Origin: Victivallales bacterium | Lineage (GTDB): Bacteria; Verrucomicrobiota; Lentisphaeria; Oligosphaerales; Oligosphaeraceae | Assembly: GCA_017554445.1 (NCBI GenBank) | Contig: JAFZIJ010000110.1 | Span: forward strand, 1 to 61,274 | DNA length: 61,274 nt | Direction of reading: 5' to 3' | Shown: in pieces, positions 34,192 through 43,789 of the stretch | Layout of the letters: each line of letters begins with the position of its first letter | How positions within the stretch are numbered: position 1 is the first letter of the stretch | Made by a program: the position numbers and the translations under genes | The notes under the pieces: model-generated | What the model saw: only the letters and a program-made list of their open reading frames with translations | What the model was told of the DNA's origin: nothing | Database searches by the model: none

Positions 34192-37100
34192 TTAAAAAAC
34201 GAGCTGGCAGTTCCAAACATCGATTTCATTGTCTTCGAAGACTGATTTGAGTTTCTGATGGACCTGCTCGCGTTTCACGCCTTTCTTGAGGATGACCTGC
34301 AGGAAACCGCCACCGCCTGCGCCACAGATCATACGGCCGTCGATAAACTCCTCGATAGAGGCGAAAATCTGGTCGATGAGCGTGTTCGTGCTGCCTGCAT
34401 CGACTTTCTGCGAAAGCTCCCAATGGTAGTTGAGCAACTTGGCGAATTCATTGATACGGCCGCGTTCGAGTTCGAATCGCATCAAGGCGGCGACACGTTG
34501 AATTTCGTTGAGCGCATAGAGCGATTCAGGCTCATTGCCGACGTAGCGTCCGACGACGTCCCGCAAGAGGTTTCTGGCGAGTCGCCGCTGACCTGTGTAG
34601 ATCAACGCAAACCGTTCTTCCAGTTCATCTTTCGTGGACTGCGGGAGAATGATATGCTGGACTTGAATTTTCTGTTCCAAGCCCGGCAGTGAGGTGATGT
34701 ATTTGATGCCTTCCGTGACGCCGCCGACTTGGTCCTGCCAGCCGCCACCAGTTGACATAATCTGTTCCATGCAAAGCACATGCGAATAGAGATCATCTTC
34801 CGAATAGGGGATGCCCATGAAGTCGAAAACAGCCTTGACGCACGCGGCGGAAAGAATGGAGCTTGTACCCAAACCACTGCCTTTCGGCACACCTGTGACT
34901 TCTGAATGCATGACGAAACCGCCGCCAAGGCGTTTCAGAATGGACGGCAGATCACCGCCGCTCTTCGGGAGGACGCCGCAGGCCAGCAAGGCGGCTTTTT
35001 GCAGCGCGAACGGATCGTAGGGATCGCCCGTAAGTTGAAGCGGCGCAAGTGTATCGAACTCGCCGTGGACATCCATGTCACGGCTGTCGAAGACGACTTT
35101 CAGTTCATTGATACGCTCCAAGCGAACTTCGACGGGGCGTTGTCCATTGAGCAGAATGGCCGCGTTGAGAACGGTACCGCCGTTTTCGTTGCAGTATGGC
35201 GGCGTGTCGCTCCAGCCACCGCCCCAATTGACGCGGAGTGGGAGCTGCACGACATGACGATCCTTCGTGATGCGGCAGGAATCGTTATATTTTAGATTGT
35301 CCAACGTGCTGTGCAAGATATACTTCTGAATCGTGTGGAAACATTCGGCCGTCTGCTGATCTCCACCGATGCCGTCCAACGCCGTGCCGACATAATAGTG
35401 GAGACGCATGGCTTCACTGAAATCGGCGACTTGAAGATGCTTTTCAAACCATGTCGTCTGGATGGTCGTCAAGGCTTCCTCTTGGAGGACGCCTTTGATT
35501 TCGCGGGCGGGACGTTTGGCACGAATGGCCTTCGCAATACCGTCCATGCGGACGAGTTCGTTCATGCGGCGCGTCCAGGCGACGATTGCCTGCGGATCGG
35601 CATCATTGAATCCAGAGCACAAGGACTTTCTGGAAGTTTTCCGCCAAATTTCGGCATTGCCGCCGCCATGGGCCATCGCGTAGAGGTTGAGGGCGGCTGC
35701 GATGGCATCCTGAATACAATTGCATTCTGGATAAAGTACTGCGTTCCAAAGAGTTTTGGAATCACTATTCTGCCAAAGCTCATCAGCGGTGATGCGATTT
35801 TTGGCCATGAAATCTTTCAATGTCGTGCCAAGGAACGAACAATTGCTTTCCAAGGAGGCTTTCGGATTGTCCTGTATGCCGAAAATGCGGACGACGAAAC
35901 GGCCGTTACGCTGTTTCAGGCCATGCAGGACGACATTGTCTGGAATCGTTTCGTCATGGATGTCGATGAACGACAATACGACGTTGCTGCCAACTGTCGC
36001 GCCATGATGGACGTAACTGACTTCCAGATAGCAGTTTTCACCGATTTTGGCCTTGTCTGAAAGGACGCTTTCGTAACCGGCGGTCTGGCCGGAAATGGAA
36101 CTGGCCACTTGATGGCTCCAACCAAGGCCGCGATAGTCATCGATGCCTTTGCACATCAGCCCGAGAATTTCGCGTGTCGTGCCGAAATGGATGAACTTGG
36201 CGGGTGCCAATTGAAGGAGTTTCAGACGATAGGGGCGGAGGGCTGCCCAGACGGCTTCGCGGGCGACCGTAAGTTCGTCACAAAATTCGCCTTCAGGTGC
36301 TTCTCGCTGAAAGGCTTCCAACGTGGAATCGGAGGCCAGCGGGTAGAGGAAATCGCCATAGAGGGAGAGACGGACTTTGTCGTTGACAAACTGGTCGTAT
36401 TTCGCATCGTCAGGCTTGCCGTTCGTCGAAACAAGGCCGAAAAGTGATTGCAGCATATCGGACGAGAAAAGAATCGCGCCAGTGTCGATATCGACGCAAT
36501 TCCTTGAATTGACGGCACCAAGGGAACGCAATGTCTCTTCGCTTTGCTTGTGGAGGAAACGCGCGACATGACCGTCGTTGCCTTTCAAAAAGACGCCGTG
36601 GTTTTTGCCGGTCGTGACGTCTTCTTTGAAGGATATGGCGGCGGCGCCATTGCCCGAGAAGTCGATTTGCAGAGGATTGAAGAGAAGGAGGACGTCTCCG
36701 GAAAGAAGGAGCATGCCTTCGCGGAAGCGGGAAGGCACGGATGACATGACGATCATGAATTCGTCAAACAGCGTGGAGCTTCGCCCATTTGGAAGTTCGT
36801 GCGGGACAGGCGAGAACAACTTTCCGAGGGCGGAATACTGGGGGACTCGCTTGCTGTCGCCGCCGCTATGGATGACCATCACGCGGAGATGCGAAAAGCT
36901 CTCACCACCAGTTTGTTCTGCAAGAAAACGGATGGCGCCGAGCGTGGCGCCGCCGCTTCCAACGCGGACGCCGTCTTTGTCTGGAATGATGGCGAATTTC
37001 GTGCGGGCGGGAAGGAATCCGGCGGCCTGCCGTTCGTCCAATTGGGCCTGAAAGGCGGCGGCCTGCTGATCATTGGAGGCTGTCAAGATGATATAGTCCC

Positions 37101-37194
37101 AGGAGACGAAATTCGGATTGGAAAGCGACCGTTTGTAATCGTCCCAGGTATCCTTGTAGGATTGCGACAGGAAAAGTGAAATCAACGATTGCAT
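34192..37194 (-). CDS. fkp: Bifunctional L-fucokinase/GDP-L-fucose pyrophosphorylase
   Basis: 1000 residues. The N-terminal half is the pyrophosphorylase: VGSGGATLGAI, HSGGDSKRVPQYS, LLSGDVLLLF, then a left-handed beta-helix-like stretch. The C-terminal half is a GHMP kinase: LRVNWGGGWSDTPPY, the phosphate-binding PKGSGLGTSSILSAA and the C-terminal GAGGGGFLQVILK. It converts L-fucose to fucose-1-phosphate and then GDP-fucose, the salvage route used to fucosylate surface glycans. The ribosome-binding site (AGAGGAAA) is supplied by the end of a 9-bp repeat array. It is 50 bp downstream of fucU, in one operon. Confidence 0.95.
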   Translation of the reverse strand: MQSLISLFLSQSYKDTWDDYKRSLSNPNFVSWDYIILTASNDQQAAAFQAQLDERQAAGFLPARTKFAIIPDKDGVRVGSGGATLGAIRFLAEQTGGESFSHLRVMVIHSGGDSKRVPQYSALGKLFSPVPHELPNGRSSTLFDEFMIVMSSVPSRFREGMLLLSGDVLLLFNPLQIDFSGNGAAAISFKEDVTTGKNHGVFLKGNDGHVARFLHKQSEETLRSLGAVNSRNCVDIDTGAILFSSDMLQSLFGLVSTNGKPDDAKYDQFVNDKVRLSLYGDFLYPLASDSTLEAFQREAPEGEFCDELTVAREAVWAALRPYRLKLLQLAPAKFIHFGTTREILGLMCKGIDDYRGLGWSHQVASSISGQTAGYESVLSDKAKIGENCYLEVSYVHHGATVGSNVVLSFIDIHDETIPDNVVLHGLKQRNGRFVVRIFGIQDNPKASLESNCSFLGTTLKDFMAKNRITADELWQNSDSKTLWNAVLYPECNCIQDAIAAALNLYAMAHGGGNAEIWRKTSRKSLCSGFNDADPQAIVAWTRRMNELVRMDGIAKAIRAKRPAREIKGVLQEEALTTIQTTWFEKHLQVADFSEAMRLHYYVGTALDGIGGDQQTAECFHTIQKYILHSTLDNLKYNDSCRITKDRHVVQLPLRVNWGGGWSDTPPYCNENGGTVLNAAILLNGQRPVEVRLERINELKVVFDSRDMDVHGEFDTLAPLQLTGDPYDPFALQKAALLACGVLPKSGGDLPSILKRLGGGFVMHSEVTGVPKGSGLGTSSILSAACVKAVFDFMGIPYSEDDLYSHVLCMEQIMSTGGGWQDQVGGVTEGIKYITSLPGLEQKIQVQHIILPQSTKDELEERFALIYTGQRRLARNLLRDVVGRYVGNEPESLYALNEIQRVAALMRFELERGRINEFAKLLNYHWELSQKVDAGSTNTLIDQIFASIEEFIDGRMICGAGGGGFLQVILKKGVKREQVHQKLKSVFEDNEIDVWNCQLVF

Positions 37195-37203
37195 AGTTAT
37201 TTC

Positions 37204-37236
37204 CTCTAGAATTCTAGCATTCTAGCATTCTAGTTT
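37204..37236. repeat. 9-bp array (ATTCTAGCA)
   Basis: Three to four copies of ATTCTAGCA/ATTCTAGAA with 9-bp period fill the fucU-fkp gap and end in the ribosome-binding site of fkp. Confidence 0.7.
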
Positions 37237-37244
37237 AGAAAGAG

Positions 37245-37685
37245 TTAGAGCACACATCCCTTGACCAGAAGCAGATTTCCGTACTGGCGTTCTTCGCCGC
37301 TTTGGATGACGACGAACGCCTTTTTGGCGCGTTCATAGAATTCGAAGCGTTCGATTTCGCCAAGCGTCAGGCCAGGGTATTTCGGCCGAAGAATGCTTTC
37401 AAAATCAGCCCAGCTTTCAGGCCGTTTCATGCCTTTCGCGGCGTCTCCGGGCGTGAGCTGCATGACGGCTGCGGGATGTTCCGTGTAGGCGATGTCAAGC
37501 GGGAAGAGGTCCACGATGGCCTTGAGAATCGCGCTGACATCGACGCCTGGGCAGCGGATAAGTCGTTGTGCGACTGTGTCTCCGGGGAAGTTGGCGTCTG
37601 AAATGATGAGAACATCGCCGTGGCCCATGTCGCAGAGAGCCTTGAGCATGTCGCCGGTCAGGATTTTGCTGATGTTGTTGAGCAT
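37245..37685 (-). CDS. fucU: L-fucose mutarotase (RbsD/FucU family)
   Basis: 146 residues. The family signature GHGDVLIISDANFPG (His22, Asp30) is complete and the C-terminal FVVIQSGEERQYGNLLLVKG is typical of FucU rather than RbsD. It interconverts alpha- and beta-L-fucose, feeding the fucokinase encoded 50 bp downstream. AGAAAGGTG lies upstream of the ATG. The operon is therefore dedicated to fucose salvage. Confidence 0.93.
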   Translation of the reverse strand: MLNNISKILTGDMLKALCDMGHGDVLIISDANFPGDTVAQRLIRCPGVDVSAILKAIVDLFPLDIAYTEHPAAVMQLTPGDAAKGMKRPESWADFESILRPKYPGLTLGEIERFEFYERAKKAFVVIQSGEERQYGNLLLVKGCVL

Positions 37686-37999
37686 GATGCACCTTTCTCT
37701 GGTGGAAAGCCGTCTGAATATCCTTTTATATTAAGATAGTGCTTTTTTCATCTGTTGCACCTTTTTTGAAGAGAATCTTTTGATTTTTGGCGGTCATCTG
37801 CTCTTTTTTCTTTCTAGGACTAGAAAAAATACGATATCCGTCTATTTTACTACTATCATGGATAATTGTTTTCATACTGAACTTGCCATGAAGCAAGCAG
37901 TTAAAAACGCTTTTCCATATTTGGCGGTTATGCCGCCCTTCTGTATTCGACAGCCATAGCCCGCGTTTCCATTCGTATCTCATCGACCAACATTTATAT
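37686..37999. other. Divergent intergenic region, no confident gene
   Basis: The 314-bp gap separates fucU (minus) and the large TPR gene (plus). A TATAAA-type box on the minus strand near 37726-37731 could serve fucU. A minus-strand reading frame runs through most of it but reaches into the TPR gene and shows no recognisable domain. The TPR gene start has only TTTATAT immediately upstream and no Shine-Dalgarno. Confidence 0.4.
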
Positions 38000-40900
38000 A
38001 TGAAAATTTGGACATGCCTATTCTTCTGCCTGGCTGTGACCATGCTGGCCGCTGCCGATTTGCCGTATAATCTGGAACTGGATGTCGAGTTCATCCAGAA
38101 GCTCGGCGAACTGGAGCTCAACGACTACGCGGACATGCAGCTCAAGCAGATGGCCGCCGCTTATCCAAAGCAGCAGGAGCTCATCGGCCTTGAACGTGCG
38201 CGTTTCTTCTACGCCACAGGCAATAGCAAGCAGGCGGACGCAGCCGTCGCCGCCATCCGCAAAGATTCCCCCTTCTATCCGCAGGCTTTGATTCTCAAAG
38301 GGCAGGTTTATGCCGCAAGACGCCGTTTCGATGATGCGGAAAAGACGTTTCAGGAATATTTTACGATGATTCCGACAGCTCCGAAGAGACGGGCGGACCG
38401 GGAGGATTTCAAACGCGCCATCCGTATCTTCAACCGCGTTTTGACGGAGCTCGGCAAAGGAAAGGAAGCCGCCGCCATTCTGGACAAGCTGCCGATGGAG
38501 AGTTCGTCGGATGGCGAGCATACGGCGGAACGGCAGGTCGCCTACCTTAAAATACAGGCTCTCATCGACATACAGGAAGCCAACCTCAAGGATAAAAAGC
38601 CTGTTGATGTCGCGATTCTCAAATCGTGCATAAATGAGCTGAAACCGTTGCAGTTTGGGCGTGATGGTGTTTCCGCCTCTGCGTCGCTGCAGACGGCGCG
38701 TATCTACAACATCATGGGATTCAATGAACTGAATACTGCAAAGGAGAGTGCCAAAGGCAGCATAAAGACATTTTTGGAGGCCATTCGCACGATCAAAATG
38801 GTCGATCCGTTTTTGGAAGAAATGGAAAAAGCCCGCGGCAAGGAGTCATCGCTCATGCCGGAGGCCATGTATCTGAAAGGGTTGGCCATTCGCGGCAATG
38901 CGGAAGTCATGCATTTTGCGCAAAAGGATGATTTGGCGGCGAAGCAATTGAAAGGCGCAGCCACGTATTTTGAAACGTTGGTCACGAAGTATCCAGATTC
39001 CGCCAGGCAGTCGGACGCGCTCGTGGAGCATCAAGCCTGTGCCGCGTTGTCGGATAAATACCAGCTCGGCGTTAAGATTACTCTCTCCGCCTCTGGCGAC
39101 GGCAGCGCGGAAATCGACGCCAAGCTTGAGCAGGCGAAGAGCCTTTTCGCGGCGAAAAAATATGCGGAAGCCACGCCAATTTATTTGGAAGCGTTGCGGA
39201 TTGGCCGCCGTTCGCGCAAGCTGCCCACACTGGCCGTCCGCCTATTGATCTGCCTTGGCCAGTTGGATCGTGTCGCGGAAGGCGACGCAATTCTTTCCTA
39301 TCTTGTGGAAGCATTTCCGGACCAGAAGGATACGGCGGATGCCGCGTTCCGTTTCGGAGGATTACTGTACGAACGGGCCAAAACAGAGAAAAATGCCGCC
39401 GTCAAGGCGTCGCTGGAGGAATCATATCTTCGTGCATGGGATCAATTTGTGGCCATTGCCCCCACGCATCCGAAGGCTCCGGAAGTCGCCTACGCCGTCG
39501 CACAGCGTACATTCAACATTGCGGCGGATCTGGCCCGCAAGGCCAACGCCGAAAAGAACGCCGCTCGAAAAGATGAATTGAAGGCACAGGCCACGGAGGC
39601 CTATCGCGCCGCCATTCCGCCGTTCCAACGGCTCGCCAACGATTTCTCCGCCTTCGACAAAGGCGTGTTGGCTTGGTACAAGCTCGGCTGGATTTATTAT
39701 TTCATTGATGACAAACAGCAGGCTGCAGAAGCATTCCTCCAGTATGTGGAAAAAGAAAGTTCGCCCGAGCCTGAGCAGCTTTCCAACAAGCTGGAGGCCA
39801 AATTCCGCGCGGCTGAACAGCTCCTCTTCGGCGAGACGCCTGAAGATGCATTGCAGTTGTTGAAAGACATCGATCAAGATACGGCGGAAGGCGGTCCGCT
39901 GGATCTCCGTAATGAAAAAACAGCCACCATCCGTGAACAGGCCGCCGCCTTCCTGCCTATGACGTTTGATTTTTCCGCTGAAAAGCTCCGTCCGCAATTA
40001 GACGAAGTCGCCGCCGAACGCAAAAAGATTCATGCTCGGGCGAAGACATTCAACGAACAGGCCGCCGCATGCGACGCGCAGAACGACGCGATTGACAAAG
40101 AGTTGGAGGAGCTTCAGCGGACTGTCGCTGAAACAAAGGAAGCCATTGATCGGCTGAATCTTGATTTTGACAAGCGGGCGGACGCACAGGCAAAACAGCA
40201 AGCCAAAGGCGGTAAAACCGACTATGCGGATGCCTATGCGAAACTCCGCCCCGCCATTGAAAAAGCCGCGAATGAAGAGACTTCCGTCATGATCCAAGAC
40301 ACACAGGACGCCATTACACAGAATCGAGCCGCTGTGGAGGCTTTGAAAGCGCAGCTGGCCGGAAAGGATGAAGCGATCGCCCGCCAGAAGGAGGATGTCG
40401 CCGCCGCGCAAAAAGAAAACGACGCTTTAAAGAAACGCATTACGGACCGCATGGACGCCTTCCAGAAGATCGACAAGACGATTATTGATGCGGAAGCTGA
40501 AAAAGAACGCCTCGAAACGGCCGCCTCTGATGCGCAGACCGCGCTCGACAACGCCGCGAACGACGAACGTCCGCAGGCTCTTGAAAAACTCAAGAAAGCG
40601 CAAAAGGCGTTGGATGATTCGACGGAAAAACTGACGCAACTATATAATGACAAGGCGAAAACCGTCACACCAGAGGCCCAAAAGGATCTAGAATCGTGGA
40701 AAAAGCTTTATGACGAACAAGTTGCGGAATTGGAAGACAGCCGTCGCGCATCGGCCCGCCAGTTGGATGACCGCGCCGTCGTCGAAGCCCGCATCAAGGC
40801 GTCGGAAGCCGCCGCGAAGGTGCTAACGGCTCGAGTGTCCTTCGCGCAGGAAGTCCAAAAGGCCCTCCAACTGCCTGCCGAAGAACGCCTTGCCGCTAAC

Positions 40901-42046
40901 GAGGCCTTGCGCAAGCGTGCGGCCGCATTGCAAAAAGCGGAAGATAAAGTGTTCGGTTTGCAATCGGAGCGTATCTCGCTTCAAAAACAGCATCTGTCGG
41001 CATACAAGGAGGAAGGCGGCAAGGCATTGGCGGTCTTCAAACAGCAGGAAGACGCGTTGAACGAACGCATCCGCCCTGTTCAGGAAGACTACAACGCCAG
41101 AAAGCAGAACGCCATCAATGGGTATGTCGCGTATTTGAAACGCTATCCGAAGAGCAAGAACGCACCGGTCAGTATGGCCCGCATGGCCGGGGCCTTATTG
41201 GAATTGGAAAAGCCAGCCGAAGCCGTCGCGGCTTTGACCAAACTCATGGAAACGTTCCCCGAATACGACGATCGGCAGGCGGACTGCAATCCCGCGAAGG
41301 CCTGCCAGACGCTCTACAGCCTGGCCCGCGCCCAGGCGGAAGCAGGGCAAACCGCTGAGTCGGCGGCTTCCTATAAACGACTTCTGGAAAGCGCCAAACT
41401 CAAGGCGGAAGTCGAATCGTTCCCGCTTCCAAAACTGCGTTATCTGGCGGAAAAAGGCCTCGAAATCAACGCGCCTGACATTACGTATTTTGCTGGACAG
41501 CAGATTCTTGCGCAAGTAGCCGCTGGCAAGCCGGCCGCCGCCGCCCTTTCGAAAGGCATCCTTGAAAACACGGCCGTCGTCACGGCGGAAGCCGCCGTCA
41601 AGACGAAAAAGCCCAAAATCGCCATCGAAATCTTGAACAAACTGCTGGCGGACAATCCCAAAACGGCGCGTTTCTTCGACGTGAAATTCCTGCTGGCGGA
41701 TGCCATGCTCGCCTTAAATCCACCGGATATGGATGGTGCGGAACAAGCTCTCAATGAAATCGCCAATTTCACGAAAAATCCAGCCGTCACCAACCAGGCC
41801 ATCTGCAAGGCGGCGCAGATTCTCGCCAAATCCGATCAGGAGGATAAACGGCGGCAGGCCCTCAGCCGCTTCCATATGGTTTTCGATTTTGCGGATCAGA
41901 CCGATCCGGAAAATCTCCCGTGGATCGAACAGTCCATCGCGGGCGCCGTCAAACTCCACAAGTCTCTTGACATCGACACGGATCTAATCCCCAAGCTGAC
42001 AGCTACTTATAAAAAGCTCTTCCCGAACGGCGAGCTTCTTAAATGA
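38000..42046 (+). CDS. Large periplasmic TPR/coiled-coil protein
   Basis: 1348 residues with a signal peptide (MKIWTCLFFCLAVTMLAAA). Tetratricopeptide-like helix pairs cover about 20-620. A long coiled coil rich in Glu, Lys, Gln and Ala covers about 670-1010 (many EKA, QKA, DAQ heptads). A second TPR block with a YLKRYPKSKNAP motif, typical of outer-membrane assembly TPR proteins, runs from about 1035 to the end. It is the first gene of a run of six co-directional genes ending in ExbB/ExbD and a TonB-like protein, with 36 bp to the next. By layout it is probably the periplasmic scaffold of that machine; no direct evidence of function. Confidence 0.8.
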   Translation: MKIWTCLFFCLAVTMLAAADLPYNLELDVEFIQKLGELELNDYADMQLKQMAAAYPKQQELIGLERARFFYATGNSKQADAAVAAIRKDSPFYPQALILKGQVYAARRRFDDAEKTFQEYFTMIPTAPKRRADREDFKRAIRIFNRVLTELGKGKEAAAILDKLPMESSSDGEHTAERQVAYLKIQALIDIQEANLKDKKPVDVAILKSCINELKPLQFGRDGVSASASLQTARIYNIMGFNELNTAKESAKGSIKTFLEAIRTIKMVDPFLEEMEKARGKESSLMPEAMYLKGLAIRGNAEVMHFAQKDDLAAKQLKGAATYFETLVTKYPDSARQSDALVEHQACAALSDKYQLGVKITLSASGDGSAEIDAKLEQAKSLFAAKKYAEATPIYLEALRIGRRSRKLPTLAVRLLICLGQLDRVAEGDAILSYLVEAFPDQKDTADAAFRFGGLLYERAKTEKNAAVKASLEESYLRAWDQFVAIAPTHPKAPEVAYAVAQRTFNIAADLARKANAEKNAARKDELKAQATEAYRAAIPPFQRLANDFSAFDKGVLAWYKLGWIYYFIDDKQQAAEAFLQYVEKESSPEPEQLSNKLEAKFRAAEQLLFGETPEDALQLLKDIDQDTAEGGPLDLRNEKTATIREQAAAFLPMTFDFSAEKLRPQLDEVAAERKKIHARAKTFNEQAAACDAQNDAIDKELEELQRTVAETKEAIDRLNLDFDKRADAQAKQQAKGGKTDYADAYAKLRPAIEKAANEETSVMIQDTQDAITQNRAAVEALKAQLAGKDEAIARQKEDVAAAQKENDALKKRITDRMDAFQKIDKTIIDAEAEKERLETAASDAQTALDNAANDERPQALEKLKKAQKALDDSTEKLTQLYNDKAKTVTPEAQKDLESWKKLYDEQVAELEDSRRASARQLDDRAVVEARIKASEAAAKVLTARVSFAQEVQKALQLPAEERLAANEALRKRAAALQKAEDKVFGLQSERISLQKQHLSAYKEEGGKALAVFKQQEDALNERIRPVQEDYNARKQNAINGYVAYLKRYPKSKNAPVSMARMAGALLELEKPAEAVAALTKLMETFPEYDDRQADCNPAKACQTLYSLARAQAEAGQTAESAASYKRLLESAKLKAEVESFPLPKLRYLAEKGLEINAPDITYFAGQQILAQVAAGKPAAAALSKGILENTAVVTAEAAVKTKKPKIAIEILNKLLADNPKTARFFDVKFLLADAMLALNPPDMDGAEQALNEIANFTKNPAVTNQAICKAAQILAKSDQEDKRRQALSRFHMVFDFADQTDPENLPWIEQSIAGAVKLHKSLDIDTDLIPKLTATYKKLFPNGELLK

Positions 42047-42082
42047 CATCACTATTCATAACATACAACCACTGAAAACATT

Positions 42083-42823
42083 ATGAAGAAACTCCTTACT
42101 CCCTTCCTTTTCTGCCTGCTGGCCGCGACCTGCCTGTTCGCGCAAAAGCAGGAATGCTATGTCATCACCGCTGCCGGACAGCGCCAGAAGGCCGTCTCCA
42201 TCAAGGCGGACGCGCAGGGAAATCTTACGGTGAGCGTCGATGGCAAGATGAAAGTCCCGTTCAAGGCGGGCGCCTACAAGATCGCCGTCATCCCCAAGCC
42301 AAAGGAAATCGCCGATTTGGAAAAACTTGCGAATGATGAGAAATACGAAGAACTCATCACTGCCGCTCCTGCTGTTTTCGATGCGTATAAATATTTAGGT
42401 TGGGCGGACGCCGTCGCCGCGTTGCAATGCGAGGCCTATCTGGCCACGGGCAAGCCGGAGAAGGCGAACGAGACATACCAATTGGCTCTTAAGTTTCCGC
42501 GAGAGAACAACGTACGGTTGCAGCGTGTTCAGCTTCTGGATCTTGTTGGCCGCAAGCAATATGACGCGGCCGAAGCCGAAGCCAAAAAACTTATCCTCTC
42601 CAAAGACGATGCGCTCGCCGCTTTCGCCTTCAATCTTCGCGGACAGATCCGCGAGGCGCAAGGCCAGAAGAAGGAAGCCGTTCTCGAATATCTGAAAACC
42701 GTCCTCCTTTTTGAAGGAAAAGGCAAAATCCGCCGCGACCGTGAAATGGCCCGCCAGAAGGCCGTAGCTCTCATGAAGGAACTCAATGATCCACGCGCCG
42801 CTAAAATTGAAGCCTTGAAATAA
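42083..42823 (+). CDS. Secreted TPR protein of the ExbB/ExbD cluster
   Basis: 246 residues. A signal peptide (MKKLLTPFLFCLLAATCLFA) is followed by a short SH3-like or beta-hairpin region (TAAGQRQKAVSIKADAQGN) and then TPR-like repeats from about 75 to the end. It lies 36 bp after the large TPR gene. Function unknown; periplasmic partner of the neighbouring scaffold is inferred. Confidence 0.75.
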   Translation: MKKLLTPFLFCLLAATCLFAQKQECYVITAAGQRQKAVSIKADAQGNLTVSVDGKMKVPFKAGAYKIAVIPKPKEIADLEKLANDEKYEELITAAPAVFDAYKYLGWADAVAALQCEAYLATGKPEKANETYQLALKFPRENNVRLQRVQLLDLVGRKQYDAAEAEAKKLILSKDDALAAFAFNLRGQIREAQGQKKEAVLEYLKTVLLFEGKGKIRRDREMARQKAVALMKELNDPRAAKIEALK

Positions 42824-42829
42824 CCTACT

Positions 42830-42858
42830 TGACTTTTCCATATCGAAATTGTATATTC
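42830..42858 (+). promoter_or_regulatory. Strong promoter of exbB
   Basis: TTGACT (42830-42835), exactly 17 bp, TATATT (42853-42858) with a TG dinucleotide just before the -10. It lies in the 72-bp gap before exbB, so the ExbB/ExbD/TonB part can be transcribed apart from the TPR genes. Confidence 0.7.
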
Positions 42859-42895
42859 ATAACATTATCATAGAAAACCAAACGGAGCGATTCCC

Positions 42896-43648
42896 ATGAA
42901 GAAAACCGTCACCATGTTGCTGTTCCTCGCCTGCTGTATGGCATTTGCGCAGGACGCCAACCCTGAAGCCGCCGAAGCCGCCGCCGAAACGGTCGAGCAG
43001 TCTTCCGGCTCCGCCCTGTGGAACGTCCTCTACGGCGGAAGCATCGTCAATCTAATCATTTGGCTCGGCCTGTTCGCCACATCTTTCACGACTATCATCT
43101 TCGCCGTCAACGCGTTCTTTTTGGTCAAAGAAGATAAACTAATGCCAAATGCCGTCATAACCGGCGTGCAGGACGCGCTTTCCAAAGGCGATCTGGATGC
43201 CGCCGTCAATACATGTGATTCAAATCCCTCCACGCTTTCCTCTATTCTGCGTACCGCCTTCAACAACATCGAAGACGGCTATGACGTCGTCCAGCAGGCC
43301 GTTTCCTCCGCGACGGATCTGGAATCAGAAAAGCTCATGCAGAAGGTCAACCGCCTGAACGTCTGCGGTCAGATCGCCCCGATGCTCGGTCTGATGGGAA
43401 CCGTCACGGGTATGGTTTCCGCCTTCGCGGGATTGGCCACGACCACAGGTGCCGCCAAATCAAAAGTTCTTGCGCAATCCATCTCCACGGCGTTGTGGAC
43501 GACATGTGTCGGTCTGCTCATTTCCGTTCCCGCTCTTCTTTTCTATACGTATTTCAAGAACAACGCCACGCGTCTGCTGCTTGAATCGGAAGCGAAAGTG
43601 CTTGATTTGATCAAAGTTCTCCGCAACGTGGAAGTTGAATCGGAATAA
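42896..43648 (+). CDS. exbB: ExbB/TolQ/MotA family proton channel protein
   Basis: 250 residues. A cleavable-looking signal peptide (MKKTVTMLLFLACCMAFAQ) and an Ala/Glu-rich linker precede three transmembrane helices (about 48-75, 158-178, 200-222). The MotA/TolQ/ExbB signature is present: GQIAPMLGLMGTVTGMVSAF and the following SISTALWTTCVGLLISVPA. It forms the pentameric proton channel that uses the proton motive force to drive a TonB- or TolA-like arm. GGAG lies 9 bp before the ATG. The N-terminal signal peptide is unlike E. coli ExbB but is frequent in PVC and Bacteroidota members. Confidence 0.93.
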   Translation: MKKTVTMLLFLACCMAFAQDANPEAAEAAAETVEQSSGSALWNVLYGGSIVNLIIWLGLFATSFTTIIFAVNAFFLVKEDKLMPNAVITGVQDALSKGDLDAAVNTCDSNPSTLSSILRTAFNNIEDGYDVVQQAVSSATDLESEKLMQKVNRLNVCGQIAPMLGLMGTVTGMVSAFAGLATTTGAAKSKVLAQSISTALWTTCVGLLISVPALLFYTYFKNNATRLLLESEAKVLDLIKVLRNVEVESE

Positions 43649-43657
43649 AATAACACT

Positions 43658-43765
43658 GTCGGATGTAGCGGCGGCGTCCCGCCGTCGGATGTAACGATGG
43701 CGTCTCGCCGTCGGATGTAGCGATGGCGTCTCGCCGTCGGATGTAACGATGGCGTCTCGCCGTCG
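43658..43765. repeat. 4 x 26-bp tandem array between exbB and exbD
   Basis: Four copies (43658, 43684, 43710, 43736) of a 26-bp unit starting GTCGGATGTA and ending in GGCGTCTCGCC or GGCGTCCCGCC. Each unit holds a small GGCG/CGCC inverted repeat. Copies differ at only a few positions. The array fills most of the 141-bp gap between exbB and the first exbD. Confidence 0.9.
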
Positions 43766-43789
43766 AAAATAATAAAAGGAATCCACATC

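Noticed and set aside
37726..38121. Minus-strand frame of about 130 codons in the fucU/TPR intergenic region
   Set aside because: It extends into the signal peptide of the TPR gene, has no ribosome-binding site and shows no domain; a decayed regulator fragment cannot be excluded.
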